Shown here: positions 48,386 to 58,260 of the stretch, piece after piece
Layout: each line of letters opens with the position of its first letter
Position numbering within the stretch: position 1 is the stretch's first letter
NCBI RefSeq assembly: GCF_005473905.2
Contig: NZ_CP061336.1
Location: 1,852,501-1,916,500, forward strand
Length of the DNA stretch: 64,000 nucleotides
DNA from: Ruminiclostridium herbifermentans
Lineage (GTDB): Bacteria > Bacillota > Clostridia > Acetivibrionales > DSM-1351
Reading direction: 5' to 3'
The notes under the pieces: generated by a model
What the model saw: the letters and a program-made list of their open reading frames with translations, nothing else
What the model was told of the DNA's origin: nothing
Databases searched by the model: none
Program-made: the position numbers and the translations under genes

Positions 48386-48428
48386 AATAAAAAACTCATG
48401 ATAAAAATTTTGAGTTTTTTATTTTTTT
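48386..48428 (+). terminator. Terminator before spoIVA
   Basis: AATAAAAAACTCA pairs with TGAGTTTTTTATT, then TTTTT. It ends the der-plsY-gpsA transcripts; the AT-rich 48179-48385 stretch shows no gene. Confidence 0.8.
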
Positions 48429-48525
48429 GTAATATTAACTTATTTCGTACATATATTTAATATTGAACAAGACAAATATGCATAGTCCCAATAGGGCATG
48501 TAGCAATATAGGGGAGGGTTCTAGG

Positions 48526-50004
48526 GTGGAAAAATTCAATATATACCAGCAGATAGCTGAAAGAACTCAAGGGGATATTTATATAGGTATTGTGGGACCT
48601 GTTAGAACTGGGAAATCAACTTTTATAAAAAGATTTATGGATTTGTTGGTTATTCCTAACATAGAGAACACATATCAAAAGGAAAGGGCTATAGACGAAC
48701 TTCCACAGAGCGCATCTGGAAGAACTATAATGACTACTGAACCTAAATTCATCCCCAATGAGGCAGTTGAAATATCTATTGATCAAAATGTACAAATGAA
48801 AGTAAGGATGATTGATTGTGTGGGATATATGGTGAAGGGTGCTATGGGTCACTTGGAAAATAATGCTCCAAGAATGGTATCTACGCCATGGTATGACTAT
48901 CAAATTCCGTTTGAGGAAGCAGCAGAAATTGGAACGAAAAAAGTAATTAATGAACATTCAACAATCGGTATTGTAATTACAACAGATGGAAGCATTGCAG
49001 ATATCGAAAGAGAAGATTATGTTGAAGCAGAAAAGAGAGTAATTAGTGAATTAAAGTCAATTGACAAGCCATTCGTAATAATAATTAACTCAACCAGTCC
49101 AAGAAGTGAAGAAACACTGAAATTACGTGATGAGTTAGAACAAAAGTATGGAGTAGCAGTAATAGCAATGGACTGTCTGCAAATGAGAATTGATGATGTT
49201 GATATTATAATGGAGAAAATATTGCAGGAGTTCCCAATATCAGAAATAGGCATAAATATACCAAGATGGGTTGAAGCTCTTGATGATTCTCATTGGCTAA
49301 AAAGTGAAATAATTGAATCAATAAGAAATACTTTCAGTTCTACAAGCAGAATTAGAGAAATAAAATCTGCTGTGAGTTCCTTTGAAAATTATGATTTTTG
49401 TAAAAGGGCCACTATTGACAAAGTTAGTTTAGGTGAGGGTACTGTATTAATTGATTTATCAACCGTTGATGGTTTATTATATAGAATTTTAAGTGAAGAA
49501 TCAGGAATGGAAATTGAGGGTGAGCACAAATTAATAAGCTTGATTAAAGATTTGGCAAGAATCAAAAAAGAGTATGACAGAGTAGAGTATGCTCTCCATG
49601 AAGTAAAAGTAAAGGGCTATGGAATGGTTTCTCCTCAAATGGATGAACTTACTCTAGAAGAACCTGAAATAATCAAGCAAGGCAATAGATATGGGGTTAA
49701 GCTTCATGCAAGTGCACCTTCAATTCACATGATTCGTGCGGATATAGAGACTGAGATAGCGCCAATGGTAGGAACTGAAAAGCAATCTGAAGAGTTGGTT
49801 TCATATTTGTTAAAAGAATTTGAAAATGATACTACTAAGCTTTGGGAATCAAATATATTTGGAAAATCTCTACATGAATTAGTGCAGGAGGGCTTGCAGA
49901 ACAAACTATTTAGGATGCCTGAGGATGCTCAAATGAAGCTGCAGGAGACACTGCAGAAAATAATTAATGAGGGCAGCGGCGGCTTAATTTGCATAATTTT
50001 GTAG
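48526..50004 (+). CDS. spoIVA: Stage IV sporulation protein A (spore coat basement ATPase)
   Basis: Cytoskeletal ATPase that coats the forespore and is the base on which the spore coat assembles; a marker of endospore formers. N-terminus VEKFNIYQQIAERTQGDIYI, Walker A GPVRTGKSTF, and the sequence PRWVEALDDSHWL and C-terminal FRMPEDAQMKLQETLQKIIN with GGLICIIL are characteristic. Starting at GTG, ten bases after a GGGGAGG site, gives 492 residues, equal to the B. subtilis protein; an upstream ATG would add a 21-residue tail absent from the family. Sporulation (sigma-E) control is expected; no promoter was verified. Confidence 0.95.
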   Translation: MEKFNIYQQIAERTQGDIYIGIVGPVRTGKSTFIKRFMDLLVIPNIENTYQKERAIDELPQSASGRTIMTTEPKFIPNEAVEISIDQNVQMKVRMIDCVGYMVKGAMGHLENNAPRMVSTPWYDYQIPFEEAAEIGTKKVINEHSTIGIVITTDGSIADIEREDYVEAEKRVISELKSIDKPFVIIINSTSPRSEETLKLRDELEQKYGVAVIAMDCLQMRIDDVDIIMEKILQEFPISEIGINIPRWVEALDDSHWLKSEIIESIRNTFSSTSRIREIKSAVSSFENYDFCKRATIDKVSLGEGTVLIDLSTVDGLLYRILSEESGMEIEGEHKLISLIKDLARIKKEYDRVEYALHEVKVKGYGMVSPQMDELTLEEPEIIKQGNRYGVKLHASAPSIHMIRADIETEIAPMVGTEKQSEELVSYLLKEFENDTTKLWESNIFGKSLHELVQEGLQNKLFRMPEDAQMKLQETLQKIINEGSGGLICIIL

Positions 50005-50166
50005 AAATATAATAAAGCAGTTATAGCTTTCACCACATTTAAACAAGTATGCCTAATAGTATTAAAAGTTAATCAACCTTTGAAGTTTAAAATTGAGGAA
50101 CTTATTTAAATAATATATAAATCATATTGATGTGTATCCCGATTGGGACGCAACCTAAGAATGGAT

Positions 50167-50220
50167 ATAAGAAATGCGGAAATGTTGCTATGGCACCTTT
50201 TCCGCATTTCTTATGTTTTT
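50167..50220. terminator. Bidirectional terminator between spoIVA and thiT
   Basis: A sixteen-base perfect stem ATAAGAAATGCGGAAA/TTTCCGCATTTCTTAT is followed by GTTTTTG. A small TCCC-GATT-GGGA hairpin lies upstream at about 50136-50148. Confidence 0.85.
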
Positions 50221-50261
50221 GTTTAAGTACATTCGAAAGCAAATGTAATAACTAGTTTAAA

Positions 50262-50810
50262 TTAAATTTTAACTGTTGCCACATTATTCTGTTCTATAAA
50301 TCTCTTTAAAGGTTTATAAAGGGCAACAACCAGTACAGAAGAAATGAAAAATTCAGGCAGCATGTAGCTTCCATTATAGATAAGTGAATAGAGGTATATA
50401 TTCATTCCTTCAGGAGCGTACATGTACCATAAAAAAACTCCCGAGATAAAATGAAAAGTAAATCTTCCAATCATAGCTATAAAAACGCTGGCTATCATTG
50501 TAAAAATGTTCTTCCTAAATAGACCTGCGAATCCAAGCATACCAAATGCAAAGATATAATCAAGGAAAATACCAACAGGATGATAGGAAAACTTTGTTCC
50601 TAGTGCAAACTGAAGAAATCCATAAACTAAACCTACCAGAACGCCATGCTTGCTGCCCCATCTGATAGCGAAAATAATAATGGGAATCATGCTTCCTAAA
50701 GTCACAGACCCACCGTTTTGAAACTCATAAATCTTTACATAACTCAAAATCATTGCAAGAGCAATCAACACTCCTGCTTCTACCAACATTTTAGTAGACA
50801 TTTTTTTCAT
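50262..50810 (-). CDS. thiT: Thiamine ECF transporter substrate-binding subunit ThiT
   Basis: S-component of the energy-coupling-factor transporter that takes up thiamine, with six helices in 182 residues. The signature YEFQNGGSVTLGSMIPIIIF and LVYGFLQFALG are characteristic ThiT marks; the C-terminal half is hydrophobic with WYMYAPEGMN. The general EcfAAT module is elsewhere. GGAGGAG precedes the ATG. Regulation by TPP is shown directly by the upstream riboswitch. Confidence 0.93.
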   Translation of the reverse strand: MKKMSTKMLVEAGVLIALAMILSYVKIYEFQNGGSVTLGSMIPIIIFAIRWGSKHGVLVGLVYGFLQFALGTKFSYHPVGIFLDYIFAFGMLGFAGLFRKNIFTMIASVFIAMIGRFTFHFISGVFLWYMYAPEGMNIYLYSLIYNGSYMLPEFFISSVLVVALYKPLKRFIEQNNVATVKI

Positions 50811-50964
50811 AATAACTCCTCCTTTAATACAGATAACTTAAAATATAAAAATAAATAGACTGAAATAAGACTTTTAGTGTTAAAAAATATTTAATGAATT
50901 AGCTTAGTTATACTTCTAAAGCTTACTAAATAAAAAAGTAAGAAGCATAGTATACATAAAAGCA

Positions 50965-51001
50965 TAAAAAAAGTCATACCAGTATGAAAATGCAGTATGA
51001 C
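50965..51001 (-). terminator. Attenuator terminator between TPP riboswitch and thiT
   Basis: On the minus strand GTCATAC/GTATGAC (with extra A/T pairs) is followed by TTTTTTTATG; located just after the riboswitch, so binding of TPP would stop transcription before thiT. Confidence 0.85.
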
Positions 51002-51012
51002 ATATTATTCAT

Positions 51013-51106
51013 TATTCATTCCTACGCTGGCATTATCCAGATCAGGTATATGGGTTTTAAGTAAAACATACTTATCTCAGCCGAATTATTTTCAGCTCCC
51101 CGAATT
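51013..51106 (-). promoter_or_regulatory. TPP (THI element) riboswitch
   Basis: Read on the minus strand, the conserved parts occur in order: TTCGGGGAGC, GGCTGAGA, ACCC, ACCTGATCTGGATAATGCCAG and CGTAGGAA. ATTC/GAAT pair as P1. Directly followed by the attenuator and thiT. Confidence 0.97.
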
Positions 51107-51298
51107 TTATTTAGTTGTAATAATTGATGAAAGTTAGTTATATTTCATGTTTTTTAAGGCTATTATTAATCAAAAGGCCACATATTAAAAAAATTTCCAA
51201 AAATAAATAAGTTTTGAATATACCAACTTCCAATGGCTATTATATCAATTAACTAAATAAATATCAATAAAAATTCTAAAAATCAAACGAACAAATGT

Positions 51299-51326
51299 TT
51301 GCATTGGTATTTTTATTTGATATAAT
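51299..51326 (+). promoter_or_regulatory. Promoter of RNA candidate A
   Basis: TTGCAT, 16-bp spacer, TATAAT. Transcription would start near 51332, at the first bases of the structured element. Confidence 0.6.
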
Positions 51327-51500
51327 ATATCGTGGTAAGCGAATTGATTATTCTCCAACTTCTATAGTTGAAGGAGCTGATTAGGTTGTCAGCTTATGAG
51401 AATACGTACAACCAAACACGATGAAATACCGCTGATGAAATAAAATTTTTCTATAATCGAAAAATAATCGAAAAATTTTATTCTGAACTTAGGTATTATG
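51327..51500 (+). ncRNA. Structured RNA candidate A (three-way junction plus AT-rich hairpin)
   Basis: ATCGTG (51329-51334) pairs with CACGAT (51417-51422). Inside, ATTCTC/GAGAAT encloses two hairpins, CAACT/AGTTG and AGCTGA/TCAGCT; GGTTGT/ACAACC offers an alternative pairing. After a CCGCTGATGA segment, AAATAAAATTTTTC and GAAAAATTTTATT form a long AT-rich hairpin and then CTTAGGTATTAT follows. It has its own promoter and lies 190 bp upstream of uvrA in the same direction. Segments match RNA candidate B. The remaining intergenic DNA from 51107 and from 51500 to 51687 shows no gene. Confidence 0.55.
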
Positions 51501-51687
51501 GCGTGGCTAGTAAAAATGCAAATTTATAATATAAATTTTAATAATACGGATAATGAACTCAATCTTCATAATATTTTTTATTAATTTGATCAGTCAAAAT
51601 TTATTATTGAAATAGTTTCAAAATTCAGCAAACCCGTGACTGTTAATAATTTAATGATGAAGCTGGGTTGAATAGAAAGGTGAGCAA

Positions 51688-54519
51688 ATGATTAGAGATA
51701 ATATTTTTATTAAGGGTGCTCGTGAGCATAATCTCAAAAATATTGATGTTGAGATACCTAGAGACAAATTTGTTGTAATTACCGGATTAAGTGGTTCGGG
51801 GAAATCCTCATTAGCATTTGATACAATTTATGCAGAAGGTCAGAGACGATATGTTGAATCTTTATCATCATATGCCAGACAATTTTTAGGGCAAATGGAG
51901 AAGCCAGACATAGATTATATAGATGGATTATCGCCTGCAATAGCTATTGACCAAAAAACCACTAGCAGAAATCCCCGTTCAACAGTAGGAACAGTTACAG
52001 AAATACATGATTACCTCAGATTGCTGTATGCTAGAATAGGTGTACCCCATTGTCCAAAATGCGGTAAGGAAATTGCTCAGCAGACTGTGGATCAAATGGT
52101 TGACCAAATAATGGCTTTTGACGAAAATACCAGAATACAGCTGCTTGCGCCTGTTGTAAGAGGCAGAAAAGGGGAATTTCATAAATTAATTGAGGACGCA
52201 AAAAAAGGTGGTTTTGTTAGATTAAGAGTTGATGGTCAGGTAATAGATATTAATGATGATATAGTTTTGGACAAAAATAAAAAACACAATATAGAGATTG
52301 TTGTTGACAGACTTATTATTCGAAAGGATATTCAAAAGAGACTGGTTGATTCTCTTGAAACTGTTTTACAATTAAGCGGTGGAGTAGTAATTATAGATGT
52401 TGTTGGAAAAGAAGAAATACTTCTAAGCCAGAATTTTGCCTGCAGTGATTGCGGAATTAGTATAGAAGAACTTACACCAAGGATGTTTTCCTTCAACAAT
52501 CCATTTGGAGCATGTCCTACATGTACAGGACTTGGTAATTTACTTAAAATTGATCCAGACTTAGTAATTCCAGATAGATCCTTATCACTTGTTGAAGGAG
52601 CCATTGTAGTTGCAGGTTGGAATGTGGAAAGTGAAGACGCATATACCAGGATGATGTTTAATGCTCTTGCAAAGCATTATAAATTTAAATTGGATGTTCC
52701 ATTCCATAAGCTGCCTGCCGAAATCATAGACATTATTTTATACGGTACAAAGGGTGAAAAAATAAAGGTTGATTATGAACGTGAGTATGGCAGCGGCTCT
52801 TACATGGCGGCTTTTGAAGGTGTAATAAATACAATGGAAAGGCGATATAAGGAATCAAATTCCGAAGGCATGAAGCAGTATTATGAGCAATTTATGAGCA
52901 ATAATCCTTGTCCTGACTGCAATGGGGCAAGGCTAAAGCAAGAAAGCCTCGCGGTTACAGTATGTGACAAGAATATCCATGAATTATCTATTATGTCCAT
53001 TGAAGATTTAAGAGAATTTTTTGTCAATATTAATTTGAGTGATAGACACTTAATGATTGCAAATCAGATTTTGAAAGAGATTAACGCTAGAATAGGCTTT
53101 CTTGTGGATGTTGGTTTAAGTTATCTTTCATTATCAAGGACTGCTGGAACTCTTTCAGGTGGTGAGGCTCAGAGAATTAGACTTGCTACTCAAATAGGTT
53201 CTGGCTTGATGGGTGTTTTATATATTTTAGATGAGCCCAGTATTGGTTTACATCAGAGAGATAATGACAAGTTGTTAAGAACTCTTACAAGATTAAGAGA
53301 TTTAGGAAACACCTTAATAGTTGTGGAACATGATGAAGAAACAATGCATGCTGCGGACCATATTATTGATATGGGACCTGGTGCGGGAGTTCATGGAGGA
53401 CATATTGTTGCGGAAGGTCCAACTGAGCAAATTATTAAAAATGAAGCTTCTATTACAGGCCAGTACCTAAGTGGAAGAAAGAAAATAGTTGTTCCGAATG
53501 AGAGAAGAAAGCCAAATGGCAAATGGTTGGAAATTTTAGGGGCAAGAGCAAATAATCTTAAAAACATTAGTGCAAAGATTCCGTTAGGGGTTATGACTGC
53601 AATTACTGGAGTTTCTGGATCTGGTAAAAGTACTCTTATCAATGAAATTCTGCATAAAAGTTTGGCAAGTCAGCTAAATAGAGCAAAGACGAGACCTGCT
53701 GATCATGATACTATAAATGGAGTAAATTATTTAGATAAGGTGATCAATATTGATCAATCTCCTATTGGTAAAACTCCTAGATCTAACCCTGCTACCTATA
53801 CAGGAGTTTATGACCTGATTAGGGAGGTTTATGCTTCAACCACTGAAGCAAAAATGAGAGGATATAAGGCAGGAAGATTTAGTTTTAATGTTAAGGGCGG
53901 CAGATGCGAGGCTTGTAGTGGTGATGGTATTATAAAAATAGAAATGCATTTCCTGCCGGATATATATGTACCTTGTGAGGTTTGTAAGGGAAAACGCTAC
54001 AATAGGGAAACATTGGAGGTAAAATACAAAGGCAAAAGTATTTCAGATGTCTTAGATATGACTATAGAAGACGCATTAGAGTTCTTTAAAAATATACCTA
54101 GAATACAAAACAAACTGCAGACATTGTTTGATGTTGGACTTGGATATGTAAAAGTAGGACAGCCTTCAAATACCCTATCAGGCGGTGAGGCACAGAGAGT
54201 TAAGCTTGCAACTGAACTTTCTAAGAGAAGCACAGGAAAAACTTTATACATTCTTGACGAACCTACTACAGGTTTACACATTGCGGATGTGCATAGATTA
54301 ATTGACATTTTGCAAAGACTTGTGGATGCTGGTAATTCAATGGTTATAATTGAGCACAATTTGGATGTAATAAAAACAGCTGATTATATTATTGATTTAG
54401 GACCTGAGGGAGGAGATAAAGGTGGAACTATTGTAGCTGAAGGTACTCCAGAACAAGTAGCGCAGGTAGAAGAATCCTATACTGGTCAATATCTGAGAAA
54501 GCTATTAGACAGTGATTGA
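51688..54519 (+). CDS. uvrA: Excinuclease ABC subunit A
   Basis: DNA-damage sensor of nucleotide excision repair, an ABC ATPase dimer. Two ATP sites: [20 protein letters not shown] and [14 protein letters not shown], with signature motifs [16 protein letters not shown] and [16 protein letters not shown]. Zinc modules are [14 protein letters not shown]...CPTC and CEACSGDG...CEVCKGKR. At 943 residues it is full length. AAAGGTGAG precedes the ATG. uvrB is not adjacent here. Two conserved Cys-rich insertions confirm it is UvrA and not a general ABC protein. Confidence 0.98.
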   Translation: MIRDNIFIKGAREHNLKNIDVEIPRDKFVVITGLSGSGKSSLAFDTIYAEGQRRYVESLSSYARQFLGQMEKPDIDYIDGLSPAIAIDQKTTSRNPRSTVGTVTEIHDYLRLLYARIGVPHCPKCGKEIAQQTVDQMVDQIMAFDENTRIQLLAPVVRGRKGEFHKLIEDAKKGGFVRLRVDGQVIDINDDIVLDKNKKHNIEIVVDRLIIRKDIQKRLVDSLETVLQLSGGVVIIDVVGKEEILLSQNFACSDCGISIEELTPRMFSFNNPFGACPTCTGLGNLLKIDPDLVIPDRSLSLVEGAIVVAGWNVESEDAYTRMMFNALAKHYKFKLDVPFHKLPAEIIDIILYGTKGEKIKVDYEREYGSGSYMAAFEGVINTMERRYKESNSEGMKQYYEQFMSNNPCPDCNGARLKQESLAVTVCDKNIHELSIMSIEDLREFFVNINLSDRHLMIANQILKEINARIGFLVDVGLSYLSLSRTAGTLSGGEAQRIRLATQIGSGLMGVLYILDEPSIGLHQRDNDKLLRTLTRLRDLGNTLIVVEHDEETMHAADHIIDMGPGAGVHGGHIVAEGPTEQIIKNEASITGQYLSGRKKIVVPNERRKPNGKWLEILGARANNLKNISAKIPLGVMTAITGVSGSGKSTLINEILHKSLASQLNRAKTRPADHDTINGVNYLDKVINIDQSPIGKTPRSNPATYTGVYDLIREVYASTTEAKMRGYKAGRFSFNVKGGRCEACSGDGIIKIEMHFLPDIYVPCEVCKGKRYNRETLEVKYKGKSISDVLDMTIEDALEFFKNIPRIQNKLQTLFDVGLGYVKVGQPSNTLSGGEAQRVKLATELSKRSTGKTLYILDEPTTGLHIADVHRLIDILQRLVDAGNSMVIIEHNLDVIKTADYIIDLGPEGGDKGGTIVAEGTPEQVAQVEESYTGQYLRKLLDSD

Positions 54520-54552
54520 TTTATGTATGCTTTTTCTTGTTATAATAAGCTC

Positions 54553-54601
54553 TGTTAATTTTGTGTTAAGTAAATTTAATTATGTGTAAAGTATGTTGTA
54601 A
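54553..54601 (+). promoter_or_regulatory. PHO-box-like direct repeats before DUF47-Pit copy 1
   Basis: TGTTAA at 54553 and 54564, TGTAAA at 54585 and TTGTAA at 54596 are spaced 11, 21 and 11 bp. Read on the other strand they are TTAACA-type hexamers separated by five bases, the Firmicute PhoP operator pattern (TTAACA-like hexamers, five-base gaps). Location just before a phosphate transporter pair supports phosphate-starvation control; binding is inferred. Confidence 0.6.
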
Positions 54602-54666
54602 TAGAACTAACAATACATTATCATGGTTAAGTAATTGTCCAATATTATAGAAAGAAGGTATTGTTA

Positions 54667-55290
54667 ATGTTTAGACCAACATCTAAAGAAGAGCGTTTTT
54701 TTGATTATTTTATTGAAACAAGTGAGATTATCTGCAAAGCAGCTAACCTACTAGACGATCTAACAAACAACTATGTAGATGTTAATGAGAAAATCAAAAG
54801 AATTGAAGACGCAGAGCACGCTTGCGATAAAGTGGTACACAAAATTTTCAATGAACTAAACAAATCGTTTATTACACCTATTGACAGAGAAGATATTTAC
54901 TTAATAGCAAGAGAGTTAGATAACATTACTGACGATATTCAAGCAGCAGCCCAGAGATTTAGCATGTATAATGTACAAGAAGTTAGACCTGAGGCTATTG
55001 TTCTTTCTAAATTGATAGTTAATGCAACAAATGAACTAAAAAATGTAATATTAGAAATGAAAAACATGAAGAAGAGCAAGAATCTAGATAAGAAGATTAT
55101 TGAAGTTAATAATATTGAAGACGAAGCAGATACTGCTTTTAGAGATGCTATGACAAACTTGTTCTTAACCGAGAAAAATGCAATTGAAGTAATAAAGTGG
55201 AAAGAAATAATTGACTTTTTCGAAAATACAATTGATGCCTGTGAAGATGTGGCAAATATTATAGAAGGGGTTGTTATGAAGCATGCTTAG
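54667..55290 (+). CDS. DUF47 (PhoU-like) phosphate transport regulator, copy 1
   Basis: Helical PhoU-like protein that accompanies Pit transporters. It has the start MFRPTSKEERFFDYFIETSE, paired four-helix bundles, and metal-type acidic motifs (EDAEHACDKVVHKIF, EVNNIEDEADTAFRDAM). Use of ATG after AAGAAGGT gives 207 residues; an earlier TTG is unlikely. Its end overlaps the transporter start by 8 bp, so translation is coupled. A second copy of the pair lies directly downstream and is about 90% identical in this protein by inspection. Confidence 0.93.
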   Translation: MFRPTSKEERFFDYFIETSEIICKAANLLDDLTNNYVDVNEKIKRIEDAEHACDKVVHKIFNELNKSFITPIDREDIYLIARELDNITDDIQAAAQRFSMYNVQEVRPEAIVLSKLIVNATNELKNVILEMKNMKKSKNLDKKIIEVNNIEDEADTAFRDAMTNLFLTEKNAIEVIKWKEIIDFFENTIDACEDVANIIEGVVMKHA

Positions 55291-56281
55291 CGTATCTTTG
55301 ATATGTGTCATTGTATTAGCGCTGGCATTTGACTTCATAAATGGCTTCCATGATACTGCTAATTCTATTGCCACATCAGTTTCTACAAGAGTATTATCAC
55401 CAAGACAAGCTATTTTTATGTCTGCCTCACTGAATTTATTAGGAGCACTAATGAGCAGTAAAGTAGCGTATACTATAACAAACGGGTTAGTTGATAACTC
55501 AATGATTAAGGTTCAATATGTTATTATTGCTACGTTAGTTGCCGCTATTATTTGGGATTTGATAACTTGGTATATTGCCATTCCAAGCAGTTCCTCACAT
55601 GCCCTTATTGGAGCCCTTATCGGTTCATCAATTGCATATGCGGGTGGACTTAGTATAGTAAAATGGGATGGTGTATTCCAAAAAGTAATAATTCCGCTAT
55701 TTTCGTCTCCAGTACTTGGATTTGCTATGGGCTTTCTATTTATGAAGTTTTTATTTAAAATTCTTAGTTCTTATTCTCAAAGATTTGTAAATAGATATTT
55801 TTCTAAACTGCAAATATTTTCAGCAGCATTTATGGCATACTCTCATGGTAAAAATGATGCTCAAAAGTCAATGGGTATAATAACGCTTGCTTTAGTTGGG
55901 GCAAATATGGTTGACCCAGAGAGTGGTGTCCCATTTTGGGTTATGATGTCTTGTGCCCTTGCCATGGCATTAGGAACTTCTCTTGGCGGTTGGAAGATTA
56001 TAAAAACAATGGGTGTTAATATGATAAGACTTCAGCCAATTGGTGGTTTTGCAGCAGAAACTGGAGCTGCTATAGTTATTGAAACAATGTCTGCAATTGG
56101 TGCACCTGTTAGTACTACTCAGGTTATTTCAACTTCTATAATGGGTGTTGGAGCATCTAAAAGGCTTTCGGCTGTTAGATGGACACTTTGCAGAAATATT
56201 GTTTATGCATGGATATTCACTATCCCAGTTACTGCACTTCTTGGTGCTTTTATTACTATGTTATTTAAAATTTTAGTGTAG
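55283..56281 (+). CDS. Inorganic phosphate transporter, PiT family, copy 1
   Basis: Cation-coupled low-affinity phosphate (or metal-phosphate) importer with about ten helices in 332 residues. The family repeat is visible twice: DFINGFHDTANSIATSVSTR near the start and FMAYSHGKNDAQKSMGII in the middle, with a conserved IPSSSSHALIGALIG and GAPVSTTQVIS. Starts eight bases before the end of its DUF47 partner. No earlier start. Followed by a strong terminator, then the duplicated pair. Confidence 0.95.
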   Translation: MLSVSLICVIVLALAFDFINGFHDTANSIATSVSTRVLSPRQAIFMSASLNLLGALMSSKVAYTITNGLVDNSMIKVQYVIIATLVAAIIWDLITWYIAIPSSSSHALIGALIGSSIAYAGGLSIVKWDGVFQKVIIPLFSSPVLGFAMGFLFMKFLFKILSSYSQRFVNRYFSKLQIFSAAFMAYSHGKNDAQKSMGIITLALVGANMVDPESGVPFWVMMSCALAMALGTSLGGWKIIKTMGVNMIRLQPIGGFAAETGAAIVIETMSAIGAPVSTTQVISTSIMGVGASKRLSAVRWTLCRNIVYAWIFTIPVTALLGAFITMLFKILV

Positions 56282-56312
56282 ATGAAATTTAATATTTTAA
56301 AGAGTTTAATAT

Positions 56313-56367
56313 AAACATGAATATATTTATCTATCTTTGATATAAAATATATTCATGTTTTTTATTT
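56313..56367 (+). terminator. Terminator after Pit copy 1
   Basis: AAACATGAATATATTT/AAATATATTCATGTTT stem with T-rich tail TTTTATTT. It separates the two phosphate operons, so each has its own control region. Confidence 0.85.
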
Positions 56368-56470
56368 AGTTTTGACTTAAGAATTGTGGCTTAAAAATTG
56401 CAGGCATGGGAGAATTTAATAAATACAAGTAATTATTTGTAGCTAAACTGAAATTATGTTGATATTTAAT

Positions 56471-56498
56471 TGTTAATTCTATGTTAACTTTGTTGTAA
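56471..56498 (+). promoter_or_regulatory. PHO-box-like direct repeats before DUF47-Pit copy 2
   Basis: TGTTAA at 56471, TGTTAA at 56482 and TTGTAA at 56493: three hexamers, each exactly 11 bp apart, in the same orientation as those of copy 1. A TATATTATAG stretch about 40 bp downstream may be the -10 element. Confidence 0.62.
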
Positions 56499-56568
56499 AA
56501 AAAATATCATTGATTTATTATGAGTAAGTAAATTTTTTGTTTTATATTATAGAAAGAAGGTATTGTTA

Positions 56569-57192
56569 ATGTTTAGACCAACATCTAAGGAAGAGCGTTT
56601 TTTTGACTATTTTATTGAAACAAGTGAGATTATTTGCAAGGCAGCTGGTCTTCTAGATGACTTAACTAACAATTATGTTAATGTAAATGAAAAAATTAAG
56701 AGCATTGAAGATGCAGAACATGCTTGCGATACTATTGTACACAAGATATTAAACGAACTAAATAAAGCATTTATAACTCCAATTGACAGAGAAGATATTT
56801 ACTTAATTGCAAGGGAGCTAGATAATATTACAGATGATATTGAAGCAGCAGCCCAGAGATTTGGCATGTACAATGTACAGAAAGTCAGACCTGAGGCTGT
56901 TGTTCTTTCAAAATTAATAGTTAATGCAACAAAAGAACTAAAAAATGTAATTTTAGAAATGAAGAACATGAAGAAGAGCAAGAGTCTACAACAAAAAATA
57001 ATTGAAGTAAATAATATTGAAGATGAAGCAGATACTGCATTTAGAGATGCTATGACAAACTTGTTCTTAACTGAGAAGGACGCTGTCGAAGTAATAAAAT
57101 GGAAAGAAATCATTGATTTCTTTGAAAATACCATTGATGCATGTGAAGATGTAGCAAATATAATAGAAGGAGTTGTTATGAAGCATGCTTAG
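56569..57192 (+). CDS. DUF47 (PhoU-like) phosphate transport regulator, copy 2
   Basis: Near-duplicate of copy 1 with the same start, length and 8-bp overlap into its transporter. Differences are scattered and conservative (for example LLDDLTNNYVNVNEKIKSIE and HKILNELNKAFITP), consistent with a tandem duplication followed by drift under selection. The ribosome site AAGAAGGT and the bases around it are identical to those of copy 1. Confidence 0.93.
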   Translation: MFRPTSKEERFFDYFIETSEIICKAAGLLDDLTNNYVNVNEKIKSIEDAEHACDTIVHKILNELNKAFITPIDREDIYLIARELDNITDDIEAAAQRFGMYNVQKVRPEAVVLSKLIVNATKELKNVILEMKNMKKSKSLQQKIIEVNNIEDEADTAFRDAMTNLFLTEKDAVEVIKWKEIIDFFENTIDACEDVANIIEGVVMKHA

Positions 57193-58183
57193 TGTTTCTT
57201 TAATAGTTGTAATTCTATTAGCCCTTTCATTTGGACTAATAAATGGATTTCACGATACAGCGAATTCTATTGCCACATCTGTTTCTACAAGAGTATTATC
57301 ACCAAGACAAGCTATTTTTATGTCGGCTTCATTAAATTTACTTGGTGCACTTATGAGCAGTAAGGTAGCAGAGACAATTTCAGAGGGCTTGGTTGATAGT
57401 GAAATGATTACAGTGGAGTATGTAGTAATAGCTACCTTAATTGCTGCAATTACTTGGGACTTAGTAACTTGGTATATTGCCATTCCAAGTAGTTCCTCAC
57501 ATGCACTTATTGGGGCTCTTATTGGTTCGTCAATTGCATATTCCGGTGGTCTTAGTATTGTAAGATGGGATGGTGTACTAAATAAAGTCATAATACCACT
57601 ATTTTCATCCCCAGTTATTGGTTTTGTTATGGGATACCTGTTTATGACACTATTGTACAAATTACTCCGTCGCTTTTCACAGAGATTTGTAAATAGATGG
57701 TTTTCTAAATTCCAAATTGTATCAGCTGCTTTTATGGCTTTCTCTCACGGTAAGAATGATGCTCAAATATCGATGGGTATTATTACATTAGCTTTAGTTG
57801 GTGCTAGATATGTGGCTCCTGGAAGCGGAGTTCCTATGTGGGTAGTTTTTGCATGTGCTTTTGCTATGGCGTTGGGAACTTCTGTTGGTGGGTGGAAAAT
57901 AATAAAAACAATGGGTGTAAATATGATAAGACTTCAACCTATTGGAGGCTTTGCAGCAGAAACTGGTGCGGCACTTGTTATTCAGACAATGTCTGCAATT
58001 GGAGCTCCTGTTAGTACTACTCAAGTTATTTCGACATCTATAATGGGTGTTGGTGCATCGAAGAGGTTATCAGCTGTTAGATGGGCATTGGCAAGAAATA
58101 TTGTCTTTGCATGGATATTTACAATTCCGGTGACAGCACTTCTTGGTGCATTTATTACCACAATTTTTAAAATGTTTTTTTAA
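57185..58183 (+). CDS. Inorganic phosphate transporter, PiT family, copy 2
   Basis: Same size as copy 1 with the paired motifs GLINGFHDTANSIATSVSTR and FMAFSHGKNDAQISMGII. The two transporters diverge mainly in the large cytosolic loop and in helices 3, 6 and 10, where copy 2 carries more charged residues (KLLRRFSQRFVNRWFSKFQI). The retained intact frame and regulator imply functional diversification, such as different affinity or coupling ion; this is inference. Confidence 0.95.
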   Translation: MLSVSLIVVILLALSFGLINGFHDTANSIATSVSTRVLSPRQAIFMSASLNLLGALMSSKVAETISEGLVDSEMITVEYVVIATLIAAITWDLVTWYIAIPSSSSHALIGALIGSSIAYSGGLSIVRWDGVLNKVIIPLFSSPVIGFVMGYLFMTLLYKLLRRFSQRFVNRWFSKFQIVSAAFMAFSHGKNDAQISMGIITLALVGARYVAPGSGVPMWVVFACAFAMALGTSVGGWKIIKTMGVNMIRLQPIGGFAAETGAALVIQTMSAIGAPVSTTQVISTSIMGVGASKRLSAVRWALARNIVFAWIFTIPVTALLGAFITTIFKMFF

Positions 58184-58260
58184 AATATTATATAAAAATA
58201 GTTGGTGTTTTATGGTTATTTGTTGTTTTATATGGTGTTTTATATGGAATGTATATTAAT

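Noticed and set aside
48463-48525. Longer SpoIVA start at ATG
   Set aside because: Adds 21 residues not seen in the family; the GTG with GGGGAGG gives the standard 492-residue protein.
51421-51490. Hammerhead ribozyme, because of CTGATGA before a long stem
   Set aside because: The required GAAA after stem II is missing (CTGAAC instead) and no flanking stems I and III fit.
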